DNA of 64,000 bases. Origin: Vibrio metoecus. GTDB taxonomy: Bacteria; Pseudomonadota; Gammaproteobacteria; Enterobacterales; Vibrionaceae. Of the stretch, positions 17,401 through 26,127 are shown in pieces. Numbering within the stretch: the stretch's first letter is position 1; the number at the start of each line of letters is the position of its first letter. A model generated the notes under the pieces. It did not search any database. It worked only from the letters and a program-made list of their open reading frames with translations, and had not been told where the DNA came from. The DNA is taken from contig NZ_CP035686.1 of NCBI RefSeq assembly GCF_009665255.1, forward strand, positions 2,552,001 through 2,616,000, read 5' to 3'. The translations under genes were made by a program, and so were the position numbers.

Positions 17401-19211
17401 TTTTCTCCACAATAATACTCGAACCAATACTCAACCTGATACAATCTAAATAGCAATCGTTCATATTTCGACTCTAGTAATTGATTGCTTTGGTATAGCT
17501 TATTAAAAAATGATTTTGACACTATTTTATTTGAAAAAACCCTGCCATTATCCAGAATAAATTTGCACATTTTCTCTTTGATATTTTTACTAATAGGTGT
17601 ATTGAAGCCAATTTTTTTCCTGTCTAAAATTAATTCGAATTCATTATAAAAATCCATATTTCGGAGTACATTTTTATTTCCTTTGGCCCCAAGAAAACTA
17701 TCCAGCTTAGGCTCTGAAAAAATATGCTCTACCAATCGATGATCTAAAAATGGAGACCTATTTTCGACAGAATTGTTCATTGCAACAATATCGCCATAAT
17801 AAAGCAGATTTTTAAGGCCTACGACATGCTGCTTGAGCAAGTAATTTTGGATATATGACTTAGGAATATAAATACTTTTCGGTTGAGAAATCTTAATATA
17901 AGTCATATGGCTATCATCTTTATCTATTCTATTAAATAGTGGCTCATACCCATAGAGAATTCTCATACATCTTTTAACCCTGCTTCCACCCGTATTTCTT
18001 AAATACATAACAACCGAATTGACAGGCCCGCTACGAATGAAATCTCGGAATACAAGGCTGAACAAGTTAAAATTGAGCGTTTTCAAGGAATCTTTGAATA
18101 AAGGAATATGATAGTGAGCATAACCTGCTAGCATTTCATCAGCGCCTTGACCATCTAGAGCCACTCTGATTCCTGACGCATTTACTTTTCGATATATATT
18201 ATCAACAGAAATGATAGCTGGAGATGAATGGCCCCTCCCAAGTCTGACAACAAGTTTATTTAATTGCTCAAGAAACTCACTATCGCTGACATTATTTTTA
18301 ATCACATCAATCTCTAAATTCAGCTTATCAGCAATAGTCTTAGCAAACTCAACTTCATCATCCCCGTCTTCAGAAGAAAAACAAAAAGCTTTAAACCCTA
18401 CAGGTTGAAACTTATTCACAACATTCGCTACTGCTGTGCTGTCTAATCCTCCCGAGAGCAATAATGAACTTTCTACGTCAGACCTAAGCCTTAATTTTAC
18501 CGAATCCTCAAAAAGCTCATCAAATGATTTGGATAGTTCAGAGCCTTTTCCATAATCCCAATACCGTTTGATATCGACTATACGTCTTTTCACTAAATCA
18601 TATTCAGCCCAGGTAGCAACCGGAAACTCATATATACCTTTAAAAAAAGTTCGTCCATTCGAGTCAAAATCACCTTCTTTCAAAAATAATTGGATCGTTT
18701 CAAGATCTGGTGAGTAACTCCCATTGACGAAAATAGGTTCAATTTCACTAGATATCAATACCCGCTCTTCTGAAAATGAGTAAAATAGAGGCTTCTGCCC
18801 GTACCGGTCTCGACTGACATAAATTGTATTTTCGGTCTTATTATAAATAACTAACGACCACATACCATTTAGTCTTGCCTCAAACCCCTTTCCGTAACAG
18901 TGGAATAGTTTAAGTATTACTTCGGTGTCAGAATTAGTGTCGAATTGATATCCTAGCTCCTTTAGCTCATTTCTCAACTCAATAAAATTGAACACTTCGC
19001 CGTTGTAAACAATCACTAGGTCGTCAAAACTATAAGGCTGATTACTTTCTTTTTCTAATCCTACTATTGCCAATCTAGAATGAAAAAGTCTAACGTGTCC
19101 ACACTCATAGACCTGCATTGAGTCAGGACCTCTGTGCTTTAGTAGCACTTCAAGATTTTCTACAGAAACGCTAGATTTATTAAAATTTGAGTCAAAGTAT
19201 AATCCACACAT
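17394..19211 (-). CDS. asnB: Asparagine synthetase-like amidotransferase (AsnB/WbpS type)
   Basis: A 605-residue class II glutamine amidotransferase. Cys2 follows the initiator Met, giving the N-terminal nucleophile after processing. The glutaminase domain covers residues 2-200, with RLAIVG and YNGEVFN. The synthetase domain has the PP-loop SGGLDSTAV near residue 253. In O-antigen loci such paralogues (for example WbpS) are linked with amidation of uronic acids to uronamides, and wecB/wecC here predict ManNAcA. That substrate is inference; the sequence itself shows only the family. Located between wzy and a GT2 gene, not in an amino-acid operon. Confidence 0.85.
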   Translation of the reverse strand: MCGLYFDSNFNKSSVSVENLEVLLKHRGPDSMQVYECGHVRLFHSRLAIVGLEKESNQPYSFDDLVIVYNGEVFNFIELRNELKELGYQFDTNSDTEVILKLFHCYGKGFEARLNGMWSLVIYNKTENTIYVSRDRYGQKPLFYSFSEERVLISSEIEPIFVNGSYSPDLETIQLFLKEGDFDSNGRTFFKGIYEFPVATWAEYDLVKRRIVDIKRYWDYGKGSELSKSFDELFEDSVKLRLRSDVESSLLLSGGLDSTAVANVVNKFQPVGFKAFCFSSEDGDDEVEFAKTIADKLNLEIDVIKNNVSDSEFLEQLNKLVVRLGRGHSSPAIISVDNIYRKVNASGIRVALDGQGADEMLAGYAHYHIPLFKDSLKTLNFNLFSLVFRDFIRSGPVNSVVMYLRNTGGSRVKRCMRILYGYEPLFNRIDKDDSHMTYIKISQPKSIYIPKSYIQNYLLKQHVVGLKNLLYYGDIVAMNNSVENRSPFLDHRLVEHIFSEPKLDSFLGAKGNKNVLRNMDFYNEFELILDRKKIGFNTPISKNIKEKMCKFILDNGRVFSNKIVSKSFFNKLYQSNQLLESKYERLLFRLYQVEYWFEYYCGEKC

Positions 19212-19212
19212 A

Positions 19213-20571
19213 TCAACTTCTTATTAAGGTAAATAGTTTTGTAAGTAAAAAATATAATGTACCACCAATAATAATATATACAAAAAACTGATCGAAGCCG
19301 GAGCCTCTAGCTAACGTTAAAAAACATATGTACACATACATCGGAAATATAAAATTACAGATAGATTTAGAGGAATCTACTTTTCTTACTGTGTTTATGA
19401 AGTACTTACTAAAAAGATAAAAAATTACGTACACTACAACTATAGACATTAAGTGAAAGTTCCAGTATGCCTCACCAAAAATACTGATTAGCCATGAAAC
19501 ACCAAGCTCTCTTCCTGATGGATCATTTATGCGAGTATACAGCTCGAGGATACTATCTGGCTTAAAATAAAAAACTTCTCTTGGAAATAATATAAAAAAA
19601 GGCTTTATAATCGTTGTTCCTGCAGCCAATCTTGTGAAATCGTCATTGATTAGCTCAAACGAGTTTAAGGTATGAAAGAAAGTGTACGAAGCTTCTATAT
19701 TATTTAACACTGCAGATACGAAAACATCTGAGTATATGTAATTTTTTATGTAAGGTATTGTATCGACAAGATTATCAAATTCACCATAGCCTCCATACCC
19801 TCTAGCAATTGACATCATTATAATAAGTAAAAATACTAAGAAAAAAATCAAAGTCAAATAGCGCAATATTTTAAAGTTGATTATATGAGCCCTAAGTATT
19901 GACTCAATCCAAATAATCGGGAATAAAAGATATATAGCTTCTCTCTTTTCATTAATCGAAAACATAGCGAAAAAAATCACTATTGATGCATAACTAATAA
20001 CACGAAATGGTAGCTTTAACTTCTGAATTAATATACAAATAGATAATGCAACTAATGTTTTTGGTAAAATTGCCAGATCACCTTCAGAACCAAAAAAAGA
20101 CAAATCTAAACTAATGATAAAAAATACAGACAGTATAAATATAGGAAGTATTCTATTTCTGTTTAATTGAATTTCATTTAAATGCCCACTAATATTGATA
20201 GAGTATTTTATGTATTTCTTTGAGAATTTTGTATCTACGTAAAATACTACAGACATCATAGCCAACAAAATAGCCACATTCTCAGAAAAGTAATCCCATT
20301 TCTGGTAGTCGATTAAGTCTTTTTCAACTATTACCCAACCTTGTGAAAAACCCCACGCTCCTAGAGTCACTTGAAGACTAAATATAATCAGAAACATTCT
20401 TATTGGATTAAAAGCCACTACCAAATACCTGTCATAGAATGTTTTCAGTGCTAATATTAATGTAAATACTGTAAAGACTAACGCGGGTATTATTGACTCC
20501 CAATTTAATACATTCAGCTTTAAGGTTATAAACGAAAGGATATTAAATATGAATAAAAAAACTAAGAACAT
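19213..20571 (-). CDS. wzy: O-antigen polymerase Wzy
   Basis: A 452-residue integral membrane protein with about 11 to 12 hydrophobic helices and a large extracytoplasmic loop in the middle-to-C-terminal part (around residues 270-370), the usual topology of Wzy. Primary sequence of Wzy is too variable for motif-based proof, but the locus has Wzx and Wzz and no ABC transporter, so a polymerase is expected. Very AT-rich and full of rare codons such as ATA. Its stop is one base from asnB. Upstream lies the IS graveyard. Confidence 0.8.
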   Translation of the reverse strand: MFLVFLFIFNILSFITLKLNVLNWESIIPALVFTVFTLILALKTFYDRYLVVAFNPIRMFLIIFSLQVTLGAWGFSQGWVIVEKDLIDYQKWDYFSENVAILLAMMSVVFYVDTKFSKKYIKYSINISGHLNEIQLNRNRILPIFILSVFFIISLDLSFFGSEGDLAILPKTLVALSICILIQKLKLPFRVISYASIVIFFAMFSINEKREAIYLLFPIIWIESILRAHIINFKILRYLTLIFFLVFLLIIMMSIARGYGGYGEFDNLVDTIPYIKNYIYSDVFVSAVLNNIEASYTFFHTLNSFELINDDFTRLAAGTTIIKPFFILFPREVFYFKPDSILELYTRINDPSGRELGVSWLISIFGEAYWNFHLMSIVVVYVIFYLFSKYFINTVRKVDSSKSICNFIFPMYVYICFLTLARGSGFDQFFVYIIIGGTLYFLLTKLFTLIRS

Positions 20572-20830
20572 AGTATATCCATCAAAGAAAAATTCACAGA
20601 TGCTCTCCTTAATAAAGCAATGATAAAATTTACAAAATATTGTTCGAATCTATCGCATACATCATTTCTATATTTAACACTCGCATTTGTGCAATTTAAC
20701 TAAGCACATCAGTCAGTTCTCTATAAAGATTCCAACACTTTTCTAGATTTTAGAAAACTTCTTGATTAAGTTTTTTACAAACTCGATTAAAGATTATCCC
20801 AGAACTCTATTATACTTCTGCCATACGCGT
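20572..20830. other. Intergenic AT-rich stretch between wzy and transposase relics
   Basis: About 260 bases without a convincing reading frame on either strand, directly upstream of wzy. No ops element, terminator or clear promoter was recognised. It probably holds leftover DNA from past insertions. Confidence 0.4.
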
Positions 20831-20887
20831 TCAACTTGAAGGTGCAGGTTTCAATATCTGAAAATGATCCGTAATTCTGGATAAAAG
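20831..20887 (-). pseudogene. C-terminal relic of an IS630-like transposase
   Basis: The frame read on the minus strand from the end of IS copy 1 gives RITDHFQILKPAPSS and a stop. From memory this resembles the extreme C-terminus of IS630-family transposases (R-I-x-D-N-F-Q-x-L). An N-terminal IS630-like piece lies on the other side of the IS at 22462-22713, in the same orientation. Only 18 codons remain, so the family call is tentative. Confidence 0.4.
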
Positions 20888-22209
20888 CACGGAAACCGCA
20901 TGAACATCACCGTCACGTAAGGCTTTCAAGAACCTTACTTAGGTACTTTTCGTCCATTGCGCAGTTCATCCGTTTACGTTTGATACCACCTTTAAACGTG
21001 GTTTCGCTCTTTAATAGGTTCAAGCATATCTGCCTGATCCTTGCAAAAGCCTCTGCTCGATCGTCCGCTCTAATACGCGAATTGTCCTCACAAAATGCAG
21101 TATCAAGTGACCAATGCATGACCTCTACACCCCAGTGAGAACGTGTCGCTTCAAGTAACGTTTGAGCTTCCAATTCTTTAGAGCATATGTAGTAACGAAT
21201 ACTCACATCTTGCTCTGTTGCTACTGCCGATTCTTGTCGAATTGAAGCCACGATGCCCATTGATTTAAGCCCAGGCCATTCATGTTCAATATCACCCAAA
21301 ACCGACAAATCGCGATTCACTAAAGCCACTCTCGTTTCTATTCTTCCGTGACTTTTTTCTTGGGTACTATAAGAACTACCGTCGAAGTCTTGAAGCATGT
21401 CCATTCGAAAATAATCATCAAAAGCTTGCTCAAGCATTCCCTGATTGCCTTTGACCGCCAATAAATAATCCGATTCTTTATCACGGATTTTTTGCGCTAT
21501 TTTCTTTTGGCAGCCCATGGCATCAATCGTAATCAAGCAGCCTTTTACATCTAGCAAGTCTAGTAGCTTGGGGATCGCGGTAATCTCGTTACTCTTAGAA
21601 TCAACCTTCAGTTGTCCAATGCTCATTCCATTTGCTGTAGCAAAAGCGTTCACCATATGGATCGTTCCCTTGCCTTTTGAGCGGTCATAAGAGCCGCGTA
21701 ATGTTTTACTGTTGGCAATCACTTCACCATCCGTCAGTGTATGGCAGTCCTTCATCCAGGCAATGAAGCTTCTTTGCAAAGCGACAGGATTAATCATACC
21801 CATCACGCGAGACAGCGTATCCGCAGAAGGAATTCCAGCTTCAAAGTGACCATATCGTTTAAGGAGATCTAAGCGAGCATTACCAAAATCGATAATGCCA
21901 TCCCAGCCATCGTGACCCGACAAAACACCACAAATTGTCAGCAAAATAATGTCTGATAATTTGTGTTCTACTTTGCTTTCTTGTCGATAGTCTTTAATGA
22001 TTTGGAAATGCATAAATGGGTTGATTAACTCGCTCATATGTAGGCTCCTATATTGTCTAGGAGCAATTACAAAACAACTGAAATGATCTACAAGGTGATC
22101 TTAAATTTCATCGGGTTACATCAAAAACTGAGATTAAGGAAGCATTGGTAACTAATTCTAAGCAACACCGCAGCCCTTATATATCAACGACCTTCATGCG
22201 GTTTCCCTG
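20888..22209 (-). mobile_element. IS1358-like insertion sequence, ISAs1 family, copy 1 (defective)
   Basis: 1322 bp bounded by 17-bp imperfect inverted repeats: CACGGAAACCGCATGAA on the left and the complement of CAGGGAAACCGCATGAA on the right, one mismatch. It is almost identical over its whole length to copy 2 at 30312-31637, differing by a 3-base deletion, one A in a run and a few substitutions. The flanking 10-mers (tggataaaag and accagaagag) do not match, so no target duplication is left. IS1358 is the element classically found in V. cholerae O1 and O139 O-antigen loci; identity is from memory of the family. Confidence 0.85.
20913..22037 (-). CDS. ISAs1 family transposase, copy 1, first catalytic Asp lost
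   Basis: A 374-residue DDE transposase with an H-repeat-like N-terminal domain (LSDIILLTICGVLSGHDGWD). Where copy 2 reads IAIDSKTLRGS, this copy reads IANSKTLRGS: bases TCG are missing from GCCATCGACAGT, turning Ile-Asp into Asn. The lost Asp is the first residue expected for the DDE triad. The second Asp (ITIDAMG) and Glu (HWGVEVMHW) remain. The frame is open but the enzyme is probably inactive. It might still be moved by the intact protein of copy 2. Confidence 0.85.
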   Translation of the reverse strand: MSELINPFMHFQIIKDYRQESKVEHKLSDIILLTICGVLSGHDGWDGIIDFGNARLDLLKRYGHFEAGIPSADTLSRVMGMINPVALQRSFIAWMKDCHTLTDGEVIANSKTLRGSYDRSKGKGTIHMVNAFATANGMSIGQLKVDSKSNEITAIPKLLDLLDVKGCLITIDAMGCQKKIAQKIRDKESDYLLAVKGNQGMLEQAFDDYFRMDMLQDFDGSSYSTQEKSHGRIETRVALVNRDLSVLGDIEHEWPGLKSMGIVASIRQESAVATEQDVSIRYYICSKELEAQTLLEATRSHWGVEVMHWSLDTAFCEDNSRIRADDRAEAFARIRQICLNLLKSETTFKGGIKRKRMNCAMDEKYLSKVLESLT

Positions 22210-22410
22210 ACCAGAAGAGTAGTCACTAAACTTACGAAATCAGGTTAAATTTTCCTCACCAAAGCCTTCGATTTCATCCCAAGTCTTCATTCCGCACAGC
22301 ATCGCTGTCACCACCTGGAACATCACTTCGAAGAAATTATAGGTCGATTTTCTTACCTGACGAGTATCACTCAATATGCTAAAATGCTCTTTAAATTCAC
22401 TGTAATCCAT
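22210..22410 (-). pseudogene. N-terminal relic of a second, different ISAs1-like transposase
   Basis: From the ATG at 22410 the minus strand reads MDYSEFKEHFSILSDTRQ, then FFEVMFQVVTAMLCGMKTWDEI, a typical ISAs1/H-repeat N-terminus but clearly different from the two intact copies (MSELINPFMHFQIIKDYRQ). An in-frame TGA at 22240 follows ENLT, after which FRKFSDYSSG continues to the edge of IS copy 1. The rest of the gene is absent, so this is a broken fragment cut off at the IS boundary. Confidence 0.65.
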
Positions 22411-22461
22411 ACTCGTCTTATCCTGCTTTATCTTTAACAGTATAAGATCACGTCAAGATCG

Positions 22462-22713
22462 CTAATTCAATCTATTTCTTAAAATTTTATCCCGAATTTT
22501 GACAAAAGAGTGCGTCAATAACATGCGCGGGCCGTGTACGAAGAGCTTGAGATCTTTACTCCAGCCCTCAGAAGCCAGCAAAACTGCTTTTATACGATCG
22601 CACACATTACTATCACCCTCACTGTCGTGCATCTGTTCTAGTTGCTGCTTTTGCTCAGGAGTGAGTACCATTTTCATGACACGTAGCATGATCCTGATTT
22701 TATCGAAAATCAA
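22462..22713 (-). pseudogene. N-terminal relic of an IS630-like transposase
   Basis: An 83-codon frame whose first half (MVLTPEQKQQLEQMHDSE, then VCDRIKAVLLASEGWS) looks like the N-terminal helix-turn-helix start of IS630-family transposases. After EGWS the sequence no longer fits the family and ends in LRNRLN. Real start is probably one of the internal Met codons near 22677. The C-terminal piece of a similar protein is found at 20831-20887. Sits only a few bases from the end of wzx. Confidence 0.6.
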
Positions 22714-22719
22714 GCATCT

Positions 22720-23925
22720 TCAATGATCACAGATATACTTAATTTTATTCTGAGATTTCTTAAACAATCCATATAGCATGAAACAAACAAACACTTCTGC
22801 AATTATAAATGAAGCTAACACTCCCTTTGTAAAATAGTGCGGTACCAATAACATACCTAATATGCAATTCAAGGTTAAACCAGAAATAGTCACAAGTGGA
22901 ACTAACTTTACAAACTTGACAGCAGCTAGCCCGTAGAGAAATGTGTTTGATAGTGCTTGAAGAACTAACACAATTATAAAAAAGTTAAAAAACTCTTTTC
23001 CTTGATGATATGTATCATCATAAAAACTTAAAATGTATGGATAAATAACTAGGATTAGCAATATATAAATCAAAAAAATTGATGCTATAGAGGTTATAAA
23101 AAATTGTTTAAGTCGAACAGATAATAATGCACCTCCGTTACAGCTGTATATCTTCGGTGTAAATGCTAAAGAAATTACATTTAGAGCAAAAAAAGGAGAC
23201 ATAGCAATCGTACTAGTGAATGCGTATACCGCAAGATCATTAGTTGACATCATACTGCCGACAAGTACCTTATCTATTATTACGTATAGTGCGCCAGCAA
23301 AGGCATGAATCCCTAACGGTAGACCAAATCTTATGTGTTCACTCCGAAAATTTAACCTTAATAAATCATCTAAATGGAAATTGGTTAGCTCATTTTTCTT
23401 AGAATATAGGACTAGCATGATCATCATTCCACCAACTAATGCACCTACTGAATAATATTGAGCGTTTCCGCCTAAATAGCATAGTGAAACTATCGATATC
23501 AACCGCAAGAGCTGTTCTGTTATTCTAACTCGGTTATATTCATCATTTCGCCCTAAATACCTACACCTTGTTGTATATAACTTTGCCGACGCTTGGAAGA
23601 GTATTGAAAAAACAAGGGGATATACAAGCAGCAATGAGTTAAACACGTAATACCCAACAGCTAGAAGAGCTATACCATTGAAAACACTGTATTTCACAAC
23701 CGAAATCAGAGTATTAGAGAAGTCATAACCTTTCAATACTGAATGATGTTGACCGAACAGATAGGTTTCAATAAAAACAACTTCTAGTAAAATAAGTTTG
23801 ACAACTGTTGAATACTCTTCCGGAGAAAATACAGCAGCAAGTATCAAACTTATTAAGATGTTTCCACCTTTACAGAGAGCTTCTGTCGCCCCCAATTTTA
23901 AAAAACTACTTAACTTCAAACTCAA
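22720..23925 (-). CDS. wzx: O-antigen flippase Wzx
   Basis: A 401-residue membrane protein with about 12 predicted helices spread over the whole length and short loops, as in the Wzx/MATE-like polysaccharide exporters. The GATEALCKGGNILISLILA start and the FGLPLGIHAFAGALYVIIDKVLVG segment fit this family. It should flip undecaprenyl-linked O-units to the periplasm. Its first 20 bases overlap the end of the reductase gene upstream. It lies inside the block bracketed by the two IS copies, apart from wzy. Confidence 0.85.
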   Translation of the reverse strand: MSLKLSSFLKLGATEALCKGGNILISLILAAVFSPEEYSTVVKLILLEVVFIETYLFGQHHSVLKGYDFSNTLISVVKYSVFNGIALLAVGYYVFNSLLLVYPLVFSILFQASAKLYTTRCRYLGRNDEYNRVRITEQLLRLISIVSLCYLGGNAQYYSVGALVGGMMIMLVLYSKKNELTNFHLDDLLRLNFRSEHIRFGLPLGIHAFAGALYVIIDKVLVGSMMSTNDLAVYAFTSTIAMSPFFALNVISLAFTPKIYSCNGGALLSVRLKQFFITSIASIFLIYILLILVIYPYILSFYDDTYHQGKEFFNFFIIVLVLQALSNTFLYGLAAVKFVKLVPLVTISGLTLNCILGMLLVPHYFTKGVLASFIIAEVFVCFMLYGLFKKSQNKIKYICDH

Positions 23926-24802
23926 GCTCTTCTTCGATGAATTTTGTTACTCCCTCAATCAAAGAGTATTGTGGCTTCCAACCGATAAACTTCCACTGTT
24001 CTAGATTGGTTGGAATCGGCTCGATTCCATCATCCGGTCTCTCTATAGCTCCAAATTTAAGTTTAGTGTCACAATTCCCCTTAAGATAGGTAAAGCGTGA
24101 TTTCATAGTTTTTACGAACTCCTTTATTGTGGATAGTTCTCCAGTTCCTACTACTAACTCTATATAAAATGGTAAATTACTTTCATTTTCTATAACTGAG
24201 ACAAACGCTCTTACGACATCATCTACATAAATGAAATCTCTTGATTGATCACCTTCTGTTAAATCTACGTTCTTCTTGCCATTCATAAACTGGCTAAGCA
24301 GCCAATACGAAAACTTTGTCGTGTTATCACCTGGACCATATACATGTTGTAGAACTAAATTAATCACTTTAACTTGGCTTTGCTGCTTTAGCCAAAACAA
24401 GAGCATTTTTTTGCTTTCACAATATTCATTAAGATATGTTCCGTTTCCTGATTTGCTAAAAAAGCTATCAGTATTAATAAACCTTTTTACATGATACTTT
24501 GAACATAACGACAACAGGGCCATAGGTAAATTCAAATTAGTCTCAAACACATCAAATATGGAGCCATTTCGACCGTAATTACATGCAAGAAAACATACGA
24601 AATCAATCGTATTCTCACTAAATGTGAGTTCTAAATTATCTTCTATATAATATAACTTTAAGCTATCTGAAGAGACATCTAGAACCGAGATATCCGAAGA
24701 CTTTCTGACTAAAAGAATTACCTTATAACCCTTATTTAGCAGTGAGGTAACAAGTCTTTTTCCTACAAACCCTGTCCCTCCAGTTATTAACACTGTTTCC
24801 AT
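23906..24802 (-). CDS. CDP-4-keto-3,6-dideoxyglucose reductase (abequose or paratose synthase type)
   Basis: A 298-residue extended SDR. The cofactor motif GGTGFVG is at residues 8-14 and the catalytic YCESK motif lies near 130. NTDSFF, HVYGPGD, SRDFIYVDDVV and FGAIERPD closely recall Salmonella abequose synthase, while CNYGRN recalls paratose synthase. It follows ddhC, so it should reduce the 4-keto group of the DdhABCD product to give a CDP-3,6-dideoxyhexose. Which epimer is formed (abequose or paratose) is not safely readable. No CDP-paratose 2-epimerase gene is present, so tyvelose is unlikely. Confidence 0.75.
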   Translation of the reverse strand: METVLITGGTGFVGKRLVTSLLNKGYKVILLVRKSSDISVLDVSSDSLKLYYIEDNLELTFSENTIDFVCFLACNYGRNGSIFDVFETNLNLPMALLSLCSKYHVKRFINTDSFFSKSGNGTYLNEYCESKKMLLFWLKQQSQVKVINLVLQHVYGPGDNTTKFSYWLLSQFMNGKKNVDLTEGDQSRDFIYVDDVVRAFVSVIENESNLPFYIELVVGTGELSTIKEFVKTMKSRFTYLKGNCDTKLKFGAIERPDDGIEPIPTNLEQWKFIGWKPQYSLIEGVTKFIEEELEFEVK

Positions 24803-24813
24803 ATCATTAATGT

Positions 24814-26127
24814 CTAAAAGCTTACACCAAAAAATTCTTCGAATTTCTCAATCACAAAATCTAACTGCTCCTTAGCTAAGCCTGGGTATACACCAATCCA
24901 GAAAGTATTATTCATAATTAAATCTGTATTGGTTAACTCACCAACCACGCGGTAATTCACATGCTCAAAATAGGGTTGACGGGTTAAGTTCCCCGCAAAG
25001 AGTAAGCGAGTACCAATCTTGAATTGATCCATGAACTTCAATAGATCCACACGCTCAATGCCACTCTCAGGGCGAATTGTGATTGGGAAACCAAACCAAG
25101 ATGGATCCGAGTTTTCTGTTGCTTCCGGCAGAATAATGAACTCTTCACATGAGACCAAGCCCGCTCTTAGGTAGGCGTAGTTATCTTTACGTTTCTGCAC
25201 GAGATCTTCGACACGGTCCATCTGAGCGAGGCCACAGGCTGCTTGCATGTCGGTAATTTTTAGGTTGTAACCTAAGTGCGAGTAGGTGTATTTGTGGTCA
25301 TAACCATCCGGTAACGAGCCTAACTGCTGGTCAAAACGTTTACCGCAAGTATTATCACAACCCGGTGGGCAGTAACAATCACGCCCCCAGTCACGGAATG
25401 ATTCAACCAGCTTGCGCAGTTCTTTATCTTTCATAAATACGGCGCCACCTTCACCCATTGTAATGTGGTGGGCAGGGTAGAAGCTTACTGTCGCAATATC
25501 ACCAAATGTACCGACCATCTGGCCGTTATAGGTTGAACCCAGTGCGTCACAACAGTCTTCAATTAACCACAAGTTGTACTTATCTGCGACACGGCGAGCT
25601 TCGGTCAGATCAAAGGTATTACCCAATGTATGCGCAACCATGATGGCTTTGGTTTTTTCAGAGACCGCTGCTTCAATCATTTCTGGCTTAATTTGGTATG
25701 TCGGAATGTCTACATCGACAAAAACTGGTACCAAACCATTTTGAATCGTTGGGTTCACCGTTGTTGGGAAGCCGGCAGCGACGGTAATCACTTCATCACC
25801 CGGTTTTAATTGACGGTCACCAAGCTTAGGGGATGTCAGCGCAGTCAAAGCGAGTAGGTTTGCTGAAGAGCCAGAAGTTGTGGTTAATAGGTAAGGAACA
25901 CCAATATACTCTGCTAAGCGCTTTTCAAATTGTTCGTTAAAGCGCCCTGTCGTTAACCATCCATCGAGCGATGCATCAACCATCAACTGTAGCTCTTTTG
26001 CTCCTAGTACTTTACCTGATGGCGGCACGACACTCTCACCGCCGATAAACATCTTCGGCGCAAACTCAATCGCAGCATACTGAGCGACTAACTCAGCGAT
26101 CTGGCTTCTCAACTGTTCTTTCGACAT
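24814..26127 (-). CDS. ddhC: CDP-4-keto-6-deoxyglucose 3-dehydrase, E1 (DdhC/RfbH)
   Basis: A 437-residue PMP-dependent enzyme that removes the C3 hydroxyl in 3,6-dideoxyhexose synthesis. In SFYPAHHITMGEGG the usual PLP-binding Lys is replaced by His220, the hallmark of E1. Cysteines 193, 251, 253 and 261 match the spacing C-X57-C-X1-C-X7-C described for the [2Fe-2S] cluster of E1. It works with the reductase encoded by ddhD. The start overlaps the ddhB stop by one base. All key residues are in place, so the enzyme should be active. Confidence 0.95.
   Translation of the reverse strand: MSKEQLRSQIAELVAQYAAIEFAPKMFIGGESVVPPSGKVLGAKELQLMVDASLDGWLTTGRFNEQFEKRLAEYIGVPYLLTTTSGSSANLLALTALTSPKLGDRQLKPGDEVITVAAGFPTTVNPTIQNGLVPVFVDVDIPTYQIKPEMIEAAVSEKTKAIMVAHTLGNTFDLTEARRVADKYNLWLIEDCCDALGSTYNGQMVGTFGDIATVSFYPAHHITMGEGGAVFMKDKELRKLVESFRDWGRDCYCPPGCDNTCGKRFDQQLGSLPDGYDHKYTYSHLGYNLKITDMQAACGLAQMDRVEDLVQKRKDNYAYLRAGLVSCEEFIILPEATENSDPSWFGFPITIRPESGIERVDLLKFMDQFKIGTRLLFAGNLTRQPYFEHVNYRVVGELTNTDLIMNNTFWIGVYPGLAKEQLDFVIEKFEEFFGVSF

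Noticed and set aside
23906..24802. Assignment as tyvelose epimerase or as a GDP-colitose enzyme
   Set aside because: Neighbours are CDP-pathway ddh genes; motifs fit Abe/Prt reductases and no second epimerase gene is present.
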